From the NCBI GenBank assembly GCA_021295815.1, contig JAGWBQ010000007.1:186001-250000 (forward strand): a stretch of DNA of 64,000 nt, written 5' to 3'. Below, in pieces: positions 8,253 to 16,448 of this stretch. The DNA is from Gemmatimonadota bacterium. GTDB lineage: Bacteria > Gemmatimonadota > Gemmatimonadetes > Longimicrobiales > Gaopeijiaceae. Within the stretch, counting starts at the first letter, position 1; each line of letters opens with the position of its first letter. The notes beneath the pieces were generated by a model. That model was given only the letters and a program-made list of their open reading frames with translations, was not told the origin of the DNA and made no database searches. Position numbers and translations under genes: made by a program.

Positions 8253-10235
8253 TCAGCGCCGCTCCATTATTTCTATCGCGGCTCTCCGGACGATCGACTC
8301 CCCCCCGAGGAGATCGGTCGCCTCCACCTCCAGCAGGTAGCTGCCGGCTTCGAAGTCGTCGAGGTTCACGTCGATCCATCGTGCCACCCGAGTGGTGGTG
8401 CCTTCCATCGGAATTCCAATGGTGACCGGATCGCCGGATACGGGGCGGCCGTCCAGGTCGAGTTGGGTGAGGCGGAATCCAAGCTCGTAACCGGACTCCA
8501 GCGAATCGGCCCGCAGGCCGTAGAGCTCTACGTAGACGCGCATCAGGTCGCCGGGCCACATGTGCCGCGCGGGCAGAAGCGGAAACGGGAGCGTCGAACT
8601 CTCGGCGAAGATGTCGTCGCGCCCTCCGAGCCCGAGGGGTCTCCCGACGGCGATGTCGCTCATCTCGAACCGATCGGTCGAGAGCGGATTTTCAAGATAG
8701 ACGTGGTCGGCTCCGACAAGCGACAGAGTGTCGAAAGCGGCCACCGGCTCGCCGATCGCTTCGGCGTAGACGCTCACGTGCATGGGCTGGTCCGGATGGA
8801 AGAGCCGGAAGACCGCGATCCCGCCCGAGGCCGCAGGCGCGTCGCGCGAGGTTCTGCCGGCTTCGCGCAGGGTGCGGTCGCGGAGCAACAGCACGTGCCG
8901 GGTGTCCCTTATCGGCGTCATGAAGGCTCTCCGGCGGTCGCCGTGACCGTCCAGGACAAGGCGGGGTGCGGCGAGCGACTGGAAGACGACGTTCGGGCGG
9001 TTTTCGGCGTCGAGCACGCGAACTGCCTGTAGGACGAGCTCCGTCGCCCGCGAGCTGCCCTCGAAGTCGGACTTGGCACGAACGACCGGTGCCCCGGGCG
9101 GATGGTAGCGATCCTCCTGTTCGTAACGGATCGAATACGTTTCGAGGGTCGGTCCGGTGGGTGAGGGCCTGCCGTTCGCGCCGAAGACGTTTCGCCTGAG
9201 GGTGTAGCCGTCCCACAGATCCGAGAGCTCTCCGAAGCGCTTGCTGTAATGGCCCCCTAGGACCGCGAGGTCGTGGTAGTAGAAAAGTTCCAGATAGTAT
9301 TGTCCTCTCACGCCGCCGGGAGTGAGGTTGCGCGAGCCCCGCGCCCTTGCCTGGTCGCTCACGAGGTCGAGCGGCCCGCGGACGAGCTCGAACGGACCGG
9401 ATCCCCGCACGTTCCCGAAGAGGAAATAGGTCATCTCGAAGGGGTTCAGGTCCCGGTATCTCCAGAGTGCGAAGTCCGGGTGCGGATCGAGACGCCGCAT
9501 CCTTGCCATCCATTCGCGGTCGGTGACCCGGATGCGCAGCTCGGCCTCGCTTCCGCCTAGAGTGCCTCCGATGGCATCGTCAGGAGGTCCGAACTTGACG
9601 AAGACGGTGCCGCGGTCGTCGGTGCGGTAAGGGCTGCGGTTGTGGCGCACGAAGCGCGAGCGGGCTTCCACGATCCGCCGCCAATGCTCGACGAGCCTCT
9701 CGTTCAGGGGCGTGTCCGGGGTGGGATCGCGCTCGATCCAGAATCGGGCGATCCTGTGCGCCAGCCCACGGTAGCGTTCGGGATCGTCGTCCGAGTTCTC
9801 CGGGATATGATCCTGCCAGGAGATGGAGTCCCGGCGCGGCAGGATGGGGACGATCCGGCGGGCCTCCTCCAGTATGAAGGACGAGAGCGACCCGGGTACG
9901 TCGCCGGTGAAGGACCAGAGGTAGAGAGAGGAAGCCTCTCCCAACCGGTCCTCCGCACCGCTCCTGATCGCGGCCGCGATGAAGGCGGGTCCGATTCGGG
10001 GATCCGAGACTCCGACAGGCAGAGAGTCGGTCGCGCTCGACCAGAGATCCAGGGCCTCCTGCCATCGCTCTTCCGAGGCCAGCTCTTTTCCGCGCTCGTA
10101 AAGGTCCGTGACGGCGACCGCAGGCTCGGGATCCGCAGTCTGCTCCGCAGCGTTCGAGAGCAGCTCGGCGTCGGCCGAGCACGGAGCTGCCAGAAGCGCC
10201 GCGATCACTGACACGGAGGGCCGGGCCGCCAACAT
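8253..10235 (-). CDS. GWxTD-domain lipoprotein
   Basis: 660 residues. The N-terminal signal ends with lipobox LAAPC (Cys19). A TPR-like stretch (about residues 44-110) precedes the GWxTD region, seen as FWIERDPTPDTPLNERLVEHWRR-type sequence, with the typical downstream GTVFVKFGPPDDA block; here GW is replaced by FW. The remainder is long and beta-rich, ending in Ig-like strands (GSYLLEVEATDLLGG). The family is common in Gemmatimonadota, Acidobacteriota and relatives and has no established function; periplasmic or outer-membrane location is inferred. It follows the small barrel gene by 10 bases on the same strand, so the two are probably co-transcribed. Confidence 0.8.
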   Translation of the reverse strand: MLAARPSVSVIAALLAAPCSADAELLSNAAEQTADPEPAVAVTDLYERGKELASEERWQEALDLWSSATDSLPVGVSDPRIGPAFIAAAIRSGAEDRLGEASSLYLWSFTGDVPGSLSSFILEEARRIVPILPRRDSISWQDHIPENSDDDPERYRGLAHRIARFWIERDPTPDTPLNERLVEHWRRIVEARSRFVRHNRSPYRTDDRGTVFVKFGPPDDAIGGTLGGSEAELRIRVTDREWMARMRRLDPHPDFALWRYRDLNPFEMTYFLFGNVRGSGPFELVRGPLDLVSDQARARGSRNLTPGGVRGQYYLELFYYHDLAVLGGHYSKRFGELSDLWDGYTLRRNVFGANGRPSPTGPTLETYSIRYEQEDRYHPPGAPVVRAKSDFEGSSRATELVLQAVRVLDAENRPNVVFQSLAAPRLVLDGHGDRRRAFMTPIRDTRHVLLLRDRTLREAGRTSRDAPAASGGIAVFRLFHPDQPMHVSVYAEAIGEPVAAFDTLSLVGADHVYLENPLSTDRFEMSDIAVGRPLGLGGRDDIFAESSTLPFPLLPARHMWPGDLMRVYVELYGLRADSLESGYELGFRLTQLDLDGRPVSGDPVTIGIPMEGTTTRVARWIDVNLDDFEAGSYLLEVEATDLLGGESIVRRAAIEIMERR

Positions 10236-10245
10236 CCTTCGAGCC

Positions 10246-11004
10246 CTAGCGCACCTTGATGCCGATCCCGAATGTCAGGTAGACATCGTTCTGCATGATA
10301 CCTTCGGTCCGATCGTCTCCGCCGTCATAAGGAGTGGTGACGTCGCTGCCTCTGAAATGGAAAGTTACCGGGTCCGCGTCCATCTCCACCTCGAAACCGA
10401 ATTCCACCGAGGGCGCCAGTGACGGCGGGTTGGCGTAGACCCCCGCCATGAAGCCGCACACGGTGTGCATGTCCGGGCGGTCTCGGAACGGCGAGCAGTC
10501 GGGGTCGCTGAACTCGTAACTGCGCAGCCCCAGCCCGACGAAGAAGGCCGCGCGGGCGCGATCTCCGGCATCGCCCTGCTTGAAGCCGGCCTGTCCGTGC
10601 AGGGACGTCACCCTGGCGTCCACCACCAGAGGGTCGCAGATGTGGCCGCTCGCCAGCGTGCATAGGCCGATGAGGGCTTCGGCCCGAGCGCCGTGAGTGG
10701 TGCGGGCCATGAGCCGGAACCAGGTGTCTCCTGAGGGCATCGTGGCCTGGAAACCGTAACCGCTGGCCGCCGACGGCTGGATACTGGCCGCAGCCTGGAT
10801 GGAAAGGAAGTTGCCGACCGATCCGACGACCTGGCCGAGGTCGCGCACGCCGAGGAGGGCTCCTCCCTCCGCGAATCCATGAAAGCCCCAGGACTGGGCC
10901 CGGACCGAGCCGGGAAGGGAGAGAAAGCCCAGGGCGAAAGTGACCGCGAGCAAGCTGCCGCGTGAGCGGACTCCGCGGAGTCCGAGGATAGAATTGACGG
11001 TCAT
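10246..11004 (-). CDS. Predicted small outer-membrane beta-barrel protein
   Basis: 252 residues from the ATG at 11004, chosen because it places a normal signal peptide at the N-terminus (basic start, hydrophobic core ALGFLSLPG, cleavage near VRAQS) and has GAGAG upstream; the open frame extends to 11067. The mature protein is a series of alternating strands (GFQATMPSGDTWFRLMART, AAFFVGLGLRSYEF, VEFGFEVEMDA, VYLTFGIGIKVR) ending in a terminal amphipathic strand, as in eight-stranded barrels. Four Cys residues may form disulfides. No specific family is recognised. It leads the pair with the GWxTD gene. Confidence 0.6.
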   Translation of the reverse strand: MTVNSILGLRGVRSRGSLLAVTFALGFLSLPGSVRAQSWGFHGFAEGGALLGVRDLGQVVGSVGNFLSIQAAASIQPSAASGYGFQATMPSGDTWFRLMARTTHGARAEALIGLCTLASGHICDPLVVDARVTSLHGQAGFKQGDAGDRARAAFFVGLGLRSYEFSDPDCSPFRDRPDMHTVCGFMAGVYANPPSLAPSVEFGFEVEMDADPVTFHFRGSDVTTPYDGGDDRTEGIMQNDVYLTFGIGIKVR

Positions 11005-11134
11005 GAGGACACTCTCTCGTTCTCTGGGAGGTGGATCGCCGGTCAAGATACGCCTATCGGGGTACACCCGGCGTTACTCTTTGTGCGTCAATCGGCAGTC
11101 TCGGCACCATACCCGATACGGAGCAAACTCGACA

Positions 11135-12463
11135 ATGTGTCCCACCAAGCAAGGCCCTACCGACGACTTACCGGTCGTTTCGGTCCGTCCCACCCTTCTT
11201 AGAGGCGCTTTCCGCCCTCTCTTCCTAGCCGCGTTCCTGACATCGCTCACCCCCGGTGGAAGCCTGGGACAGGAGGCGGCCGCCGGGAGCGTTTCCGACG
11301 CCGTCGTCAACTCCTCGGACCCGGAACTGGCCGCCAGGGCATCGGCCATCCTCGCGGACGTCGAGGCCTGGAGCGGGCTCGAGGCGATCTCACCGGTGAG
11401 GGTCGAGACCAGATCACGAAGGCAGCTCACCGATTACCTTCTGAGCAAGCTCGATACCGACATGCCTCCGGAGCGAGCGGCGGCGGTCGCCGAAGCGTAC
11501 CGATTGTTCGGACTTGTCCCCGCCGATTTCGACCTGCGCTCCACGCTCCTGGCCGTCTACCGGGAACAAGTGGCCGGTTTCTACGAACCCGACTCCGCCG
11601 CCCTCTTCCTGATCGCCGACCAGGAAGAGCCGATGATGAAACAGGTTCTCGTCCACGAACTGGTGCACGCGCTGCAAGACCAGCGGATCGACCTGGCCGC
11701 GCTCATCGACTCGGAAGAGACCGGAACGGATCGGGCCGCGGCCGCGCACGCGGCGATCGAGGGACACGCGATGGTGGTCACCGTTATCTCGGGCGCGCCC
11801 GCCATGGCGTCGAACCTCGGCATGATCGAGACCGTCTTCGGCAGGATGCGTTCGTCGATGGAGGCGATGGTTGTCTCGACCTCGCCCGAACTGGCTCGGG
11901 CGCCCCGGGTCGTCCGCGAACCTCTGGTTTCGAGTTATGTCGACGGAGGGATCCATGTGCTGCGGATGTGGCGGGAGTTCGGAAGGGACGTGGAATTCGA
12001 CCGGCTGATTCCGGCCTCCACCGATCAACTTCTCGGAGCGCCGCTCTCGGATCGGCCGGTGGAGCTCGAGCTCGAAATCGACGGCGGCGAAACCCTGTAC
12101 GAAAGCCAACTTGGACGAAGGGAGCTCGCAATCCTCATCGATGAACTCTTGGGCGAGGGATGGGACGGACTCGCCGCGGGTTGGGGAGGCGACCGTTTCG
12201 CGCTGGTGGACGGGAAGGGGGGACGAGGCCTGGTCTGGTTCCTGGTCGCGGACACCCCCGACGACCGGGACGCAATCTTCGAAGCGATCGGCGACGGAGC
12301 GTCCGAACTGGGCGGTCCGGCCGAAGTTACCGTCCGGGAGATCGACGGACATCCGGGGCTGGAGCTTCGCATCGGCGAGTTCGGCGGGATCGAAGTCGGG
12401 GCCTCGGTGCGGAAAAACGAGGAAGGTGAGGGCGGCGCGGCGGGGGCAGGGTCGGCGCGATGA
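11135..12463 (+). CDS. Secreted zinc metallopeptidase-like protein (HExxH)
   Basis: 442 residues from the ATG at 11135; an in-frame ATG at 10940 would lie inside the divergent gene and put the signal peptide in the middle. The hydrophobic segment at residues 25-45 (AAFLTSLTPGG) is a likely signal. The motif HELVH (residues 174-178, in LVHELVHALQDQ) is preceded by YREQVAGFYEPDS, a combination seen in a family of bacterial gluzincin-like proteins of unknown substrate. A C-terminal domain (about 330-430) looks like a substrate- or ligand-binding module. The last codons overlap aroB by 4 bases (ATGA). Confidence 0.7.
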   Translation: MCPTKQGPTDDLPVVSVRPTLLRGAFRPLFLAAFLTSLTPGGSLGQEAAAGSVSDAVVNSSDPELAARASAILADVEAWSGLEAISPVRVETRSRRQLTDYLLSKLDTDMPPERAAAVAEAYRLFGLVPADFDLRSTLLAVYREQVAGFYEPDSAALFLIADQEEPMMKQVLVHELVHALQDQRIDLAALIDSEETGTDRAAAAHAAIEGHAMVVTVISGAPAMASNLGMIETVFGRMRSSMEAMVVSTSPELARAPRVVREPLVSSYVDGGIHVLRMWREFGRDVEFDRLIPASTDQLLGAPLSDRPVELELEIDGGETLYESQLGRRELAILIDELLGEGWDGLAAGWGGDRFALVDGKGGRGLVWFLVADTPDDRDAIFEAIGDGASELGGPAEVTVREIDGHPGLELRIGEFGGIEVGASVRKNEEGEGGAAGAGSAR

Positions 12464-13620
12464 GCGACCGCAGGCGGGAGTCGGGCGGGTCGGAAGCCGT
12501 CCTGCCGGCCCGGGAGATACGGGTCTCGTCGCGCTTCGGATCCTACCCGGTGATCGTCTCGGCCGACAGCCTCTCCGATCTTCCCGCCGCGCTGATCGAG
12601 CGTGCGCCTGCCCATCGCTACGCGGTAATCTCAGACTCCAACGTGGCCCGGCTCCATGCCGATAAGATCGCGGGTCTGCTCGAGGGCTCCGGCCTCGTCG
12701 CTAAGCTGTTCACCTTCCCGGCAGGAGAGGCGCACAAGAACCGAGAGACCTGGGCGTCCCTGACCGATGCCATGCTGGAGGCGGGGATGGGGCGCGACAC
12801 CTGCGTGGTCGGCGTCGGCGGTGGCGTGACCGGCGATCTCGCCGGCTTCGTCGCGGCGACTTTCATGCGCGGGATCTCCCTCGTTCAGATTCCGACGAGC
12901 TACCTCGCCATGGTCGACGCGTCGGTGGGCGGGAAGGTGGGCGTCGATGCGCCCTGGGGGAAGAACCTGATCGGCGCGTTCCACTCGCCGCGACTTGTGT
13001 GGTCCGATCCGGCGCTCCTTGCCACGCTCCCTTCGGAAGAACGCGCCCACGGCCTTGTGGAGGCGGTCAAGCACGGAGCCGTCCTCTCACCGTCTCACCT
13101 GGGTGCGATTCGCGGGCTCGCCGCCCCGCTCCTCGAATGCGAGCCCTCGGCCGCCGCCGCCGTCGTGGCGGATTCGGTCGCCATCAAGGCGGACGTGGTC
13201 GGACGCGACGAGCTGGAAGGGAGTTACCGCGAGATCCTGAATTTCGGCCACACCATCGCGCATGCCGTCGAGGCCGCGACCGACTATCGGGTCAGCCACG
13301 GTCGGGCCGTGGCGTGGGGCATGATGGTGGAGTCAGTGCTCGGCGAGCGCTTGGGCGTCACGGAGCCGGGAACGGCGGACCGGATCCGGACGAGCGTGGT
13401 TGAGCTGGGCGTCGATCCGGCTGTCGGCGGGGAGGTCGACTCCGACGAGATCGTGCGACGGCTGGACGCCGACAAGAAGGCGAGGAAGGGCAGCGCCCGT
13501 TTCGTTTTCCTTCGACGGATCGGCGAAGTGGCCCGCGTCGAGGACGGTCGGTGGAGTCGGACCGTGCCGGAAGAGGAGGTGCGGAGGGCGCTCGAGGCCG
13601 TCGCCGGTCCGATCGGGTGA
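12460..13620 (+). CDS. aroB: 3-Dehydroquinate synthase
   Basis: 386 residues. The enzyme converts DAHP to 3-dehydroquinate with NAD and a divalent metal, step two of the shikimate pathway. The family landmarks are present: GGGVTGDLAGFVAATFMRG (NAD binding), QIPTSYLAMVDASVGGKVGVD, KNLIGAFHSP, the metal-binding EAVKHGAV and NFGHTIAHAVE segments. It is translationally coupled to the upstream peptidase gene (ATGA overlap). No other shikimate genes are in the window. Confidence 0.95.
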   Translation: MSDRRRESGGSEAVLPAREIRVSSRFGSYPVIVSADSLSDLPAALIERAPAHRYAVISDSNVARLHADKIAGLLEGSGLVAKLFTFPAGEAHKNRETWASLTDAMLEAGMGRDTCVVGVGGGVTGDLAGFVAATFMRGISLVQIPTSYLAMVDASVGGKVGVDAPWGKNLIGAFHSPRLVWSDPALLATLPSEERAHGLVEAVKHGAVLSPSHLGAIRGLAAPLLECEPSAAAAVVADSVAIKADVVGRDELEGSYREILNFGHTIAHAVEAATDYRVSHGRAVAWGMMVESVLGERLGVTEPGTADRIRTSVVELGVDPAVGGEVDSDEIVRRLDADKKARKGSARFVFLRRIGEVARVEDGRWSRTVPEEEVRRALEAVAGPIG

Positions 13621-13978
13621 GGTCGCGGATTCCTTGTTCCTATTCCCTTTCCCTTCCCCCGGACGGCGAACGATGTCCCATCGAGCCATTCGAATGTCCC
13701 ATACCGACCGCGAGTCGTCGGTACGCGCGGCCGACGACCGGTACCCGTGGTCCGCGGCCTGACGCCCGGCCCTTGCTCAAGAGCTCGTTACCCGTTATTT
13801 TTATTTTCGCCCGAGAGCTGAGAGGCCGACCGCACCCCCGGCGGCGCTCACCTCCCCGGCCAAAGGTGCCGCTCCGGCACCCCGTTCGGACTTCCCCTGC
13901 CCGCACGCGACCCAAGGCGGCCGCCTAGGGTGGGGAGGTCCCGCGGAACTCACATATCGCGAGAACCCAAGGGACGGA
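13621..13978 (+). other. 358-base non-coding gap between aroB and the NYN gene
   Basis: No gene is supported here; open frames in it are low-complexity and lack start signals. It holds a pyrimidine-rich run just after aroB (about 13630-13662) and one AT-rich patch at 13788-13808. The only candidate promoter is TTGCTC (13773-13778), 17 bases, TATTTT (13796-13801), a weak match (3 of 6 and 4 of 6). Confidence 0.4.
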
Positions 13979-15850
13979 ATGGTCCTGCCATACACAAGAG
14001 CACCTCATCAGAGCGTGCCCGGCTCCCCGTACGTGGAGTCTCCGCACGCAGCCCTCCTCATCGACTTCGACAACGTCACGCTGGGAATGCGCAGCGACCT
14101 GTCGAAGGACCTCAAAGCCCTTCTTGAGTCGGACATCATCAAGGGGAAGGTCAGCGTCCGGCGCGCCTACGCCGACTGGCGCAGGTACCCTCAGTACATC
14201 GTGCCTCTCTCCGAGGCCTCGGTAGATCTCATCTTCGCCCCGGCCTACGGGAGCAACAAGAAGAACGCCACCGACATCCGGATGGCGATCGACGGCATCG
14301 AGCTCGTCTTCGTGCGCCCCGAGATCGGCACGTACATCCTGCTGACCGGCGATTCCGATTTCTCCTCGCTGGTACTGAAGCTCAAGGAGTACGGCAAGTA
14401 CGTCATCGGCGTGGGGATGCAGGAGTCGAGCTCCGACATCCTGGTACAGAACTGCGACGAGTACTACTCCTACACGAGTCTCACCGGACTTCAGAAGACC
14501 TCCGAGCTCCAGCGAGTGAAGCGAGATCCATGGAATCTCGTAACCGTCGCCCTCGACAAGATGGTGCAGCGCGGCGACGTCATGCGCTCCGACAGGCTGA
14601 AGCAGGTGATGCGCGAGATCGACCCCGGCTTCGACGAGAGCGATTTGGGCTTCGGGAAGTTCAGCAAGTTCCTGCTGGAGGCGCAGAAGCGCGGGGTGGT
14701 CGATCTGAGCAAGGTCGAAGCCGGTCAGTACGAGATCGCCCATTCCCGATCCGGCGGACACTCGGTGGGGCGGAGTTCCGCTGGTCCCAACGCCAACGCG
14801 GCCCGGCCGCCGAGCGGCTCGGGCGGGCGGCGAAGCCGGCCTTCGAGGCGGCGAACGCCTCAGGCTCAAGGCAAGCCGGCTGCTGCCCGTCCGGAGAAGG
14901 CCACGACTCGTCCCGCGACGGCGGCACGTCCCGACCCCGAACCGCCGACGAGGGCCGAGGAACCGAAGCAGACGGACAGGCCGGCGGAGTCAGATCGCTC
15001 ATCGGACAGCGCCGGGCCCGCAGTCACTGGGGCAGCGTCGCGGGAGACCGGAACGGCCAAGCAGGCGACCGCATCCGCCACCGGATCCACCCGGCCGTCG
15101 AGATCGCGTCGGAAGCCGCCCCGCAAGCCTGAGCCCATGGCCGCCTCCGGGAGCGAGCGGGTGAAACCGTCCGACCAACCGGCCGAGCCCGAGCTCGTCG
15201 TCGATGAAATCGGACCGGAGCCGGATGCCGGGCCCGACCGCTCGCGCGGCCGGAACGGCGGAAAAGGCCTCAGGGGCGGTGGCACGCGCAGGCGCGGGGG
15301 GAACGCGTTGACCGACATTTTCGCCGCTTCCGCCGCCTCCGGTCGCGGTACGGGACCCGAAGAGAGGCCGGACGGCGGCAAGAGCCCGACTGTCGGGAAG
15401 AGGCCGACCGACGAACGGAAACCGACCGGCGGACGGCGGTCGACCGCGAAGAAGGGACCTACCGACCGGCCCGGACCTGCCGCTGGAAGGCGGACCCCGG
15501 CTGGAAGAAACGCCAAGGCCGCCGGGCGGACGCCGGCTGCGAAGACGGCGGCTTCCGGGCAGGACCCGACGAACGGCGAGAAGCCCAGCGGCGGGGCCGC
15601 CGCCGACTTCGACCCGAAGGCGCTCAGGCTTCCCACCGATCCGGCCGCTGTCCGCCGCTACCTCGCCAACCGCTACCGCGGCGTCGGCGAGAAGACGGCC
15701 GCGACCCTCATCGAGAACTTCGGGCCCGAACTCTTCCGCATACTGGCCGAGGAGCCCGGCAGGCTGAAAGGCGTGATCCCGCCTAAGCGAGCAGAGCAGT
15801 TGCTGACGGCCTGGAACAAGGATTACGACACTCGCCGAGCTGCCGGCTGA
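13979..15850 (+). CDS. NYN-domain putative ribonuclease with LOTUS (OST-HTH) and C-terminal HhH domains
   Basis: 623 residues; AAGGGACGG precedes the ATG. Residues 24-165 are a NYN/LabA-type PIN-like nuclease domain: LIDFDNV (Asp29, Asp31), NATDIRMAID (Asp98) and LLTGDSDFS (about 120-128) are the expected acidic metal ligands. Residues about 184-250 match an OST-HTH/LOTUS RNA-binding domain (LDKMVQRGDVMRSDRLKQ, FGKFSKFLLEAQKRG). Residues about 260-540 are Pro/Arg/Lys/Gly-rich and probably disordered. The last 75 residues form helix-hairpin-helix repeats (RYRGVGEKTAATLIENFG, LKGVIPPKRAEQLLTAW), a nucleic-acid binding module. NYN plus LOTUS is known from MARF1-like and bacterial proteins; the terminal HhH module is unusual. 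RNA processing is inferred. Confidence 0.85.
   Translation: MVLPYTRAPHQSVPGSPYVESPHAALLIDFDNVTLGMRSDLSKDLKALLESDIIKGKVSVRRAYADWRRYPQYIVPLSEASVDLIFAPAYGSNKKNATDIRMAIDGIELVFVRPEIGTYILLTGDSDFSSLVLKLKEYGKYVIGVGMQESSSDILVQNCDEYYSYTSLTGLQKTSELQRVKRDPWNLVTVALDKMVQRGDVMRSDRLKQVMREIDPGFDESDLGFGKFSKFLLEAQKRGVVDLSKVEAGQYEIAHSRSGGHSVGRSSAGPNANAARPPSGSGGRRSRPSRRRTPQAQGKPAAARPEKATTRPATAARPDPEPPTRAEEPKQTDRPAESDRSSDSAGPAVTGAASRETGTAKQATASATGSTRPSRSRRKPPRKPEPMAASGSERVKPSDQPAEPELVVDEIGPEPDAGPDRSRGRNGGKGLRGGGTRRRGGNALTDIFAASAASGRGTGPEERPDGGKSPTVGKRPTDERKPTGGRRSTAKKGPTDRPGPAAGRRTPAGRNAKAAGRTPAAKTAASGQDPTNGEKPSGGAAADFDPKALRLPTDPAAVRRYLANRYRGVGEKTAATLIENFGPELFRILAEEPGRLKGVIPPKRAEQLLTAWNKDYDTRRAAG
15370..15575 (+). 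repeat. Low-complexity Lys/Arg/Pro/Thr-rich linker coding repeat
   Basis: Within the NYN gene, degenerate short repeats of the form K-x-PT-x-G-R/K (for example KSPTVGKRPTD, RKPTGGRRST, KKGPTDRPG) encode a strongly basic disordered linker between the LOTUS and HhH domains. The units are not exact at the DNA level, so this is compositional rather than a clean tandem repeat. Confidence 0.5.
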
Positions 15851-15854
15851 GCGG

Positions 15855-16448
15855 GTGCGTTCGGCGGTTCTCGAGGAGCCTTCCTTTTCCAAGGCATTTT
15901 TTCTCCGACCCGTACCTGAGGTCGCGCGCGATCTCCTGGGAGCCCTGCTGATCTCCGAGGTCGACACCGTCGTCAGCGGAACCGTCGTCGAGACCGAAGC
16001 TTACGGCGGCCCCGAAGATCCCGCCTCCCACGCGGCGGTTCACGCCGGGATCACCTCCCGGAACGCCTCCATGTTCGGGCCGCCGGGCCGCGTCTACGTC
16101 TACCGGAGCTACGGCCTGCACTGGTGCCTCAACGTCGTGACCGGTGGAGTGGGCGAACCGGGCGCCGTCCTCATCCGCGGAATCGAGCCAGTGTCTGGAG
16201 CGGAGACCATGGCGGAGCGTCGCCGGGGCCGTGCTCCCCTCGCCGCCGGACCCGGCCGCCTCACCCAGGCGCTGGGGGTCACGGGCGAGCTCGACGGACA
16301 CGACCTCTCCCGGCCGCCGTTGCGCCTGATCCCGGGTATGGACGTGGACGAAAGGTCGGTCGGACGTTCCGGCCGTATCGGCCTCAGCCGGGCGACGGAC
16401 CGGCAGTATCGCTTCTACCTCAGGGGCTCCACCGGAGTTACACCATGA
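15855..16448 (+). CDS. mpg: 3-Methyladenine DNA glycosylase (AAG/MPG family)
   Basis: 197 residues from a GTG four bases after the NYN stop. It removes alkylated purines from DNA. Visible family motifs: FFLRPVPEVARDLLGALL at the N-terminus, VVETEAYGGPEDPASHA (catalytic Glu), SRNASMFGPPGRVYVYRSYGLHWCLNVV and GPGRLTQALG. It ends in an ATGA overlap with the antiporter gene, starting a run of four translationally coupled genes. Confidence 0.94.
   Translation: MRSAVLEEPSFSKAFFLRPVPEVARDLLGALLISEVDTVVSGTVVETEAYGGPEDPASHAAVHAGITSRNASMFGPPGRVYVYRSYGLHWCLNVVTGGVGEPGAVLIRGIEPVSGAETMAERRRGRAPLAAGPGRLTQALGVTGELDGHDLSRPPLRLIPGMDVDERSVGRSGRIGLSRATDRQYRFYLRGSTGVTP

Noticed and set aside
13640-13915. A 91-codon minus-strand frame in the gap before the NYN gene
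   Set aside because: Gly/Arg-rich, no start signal, no domain; consistent with chance openness at high GC.
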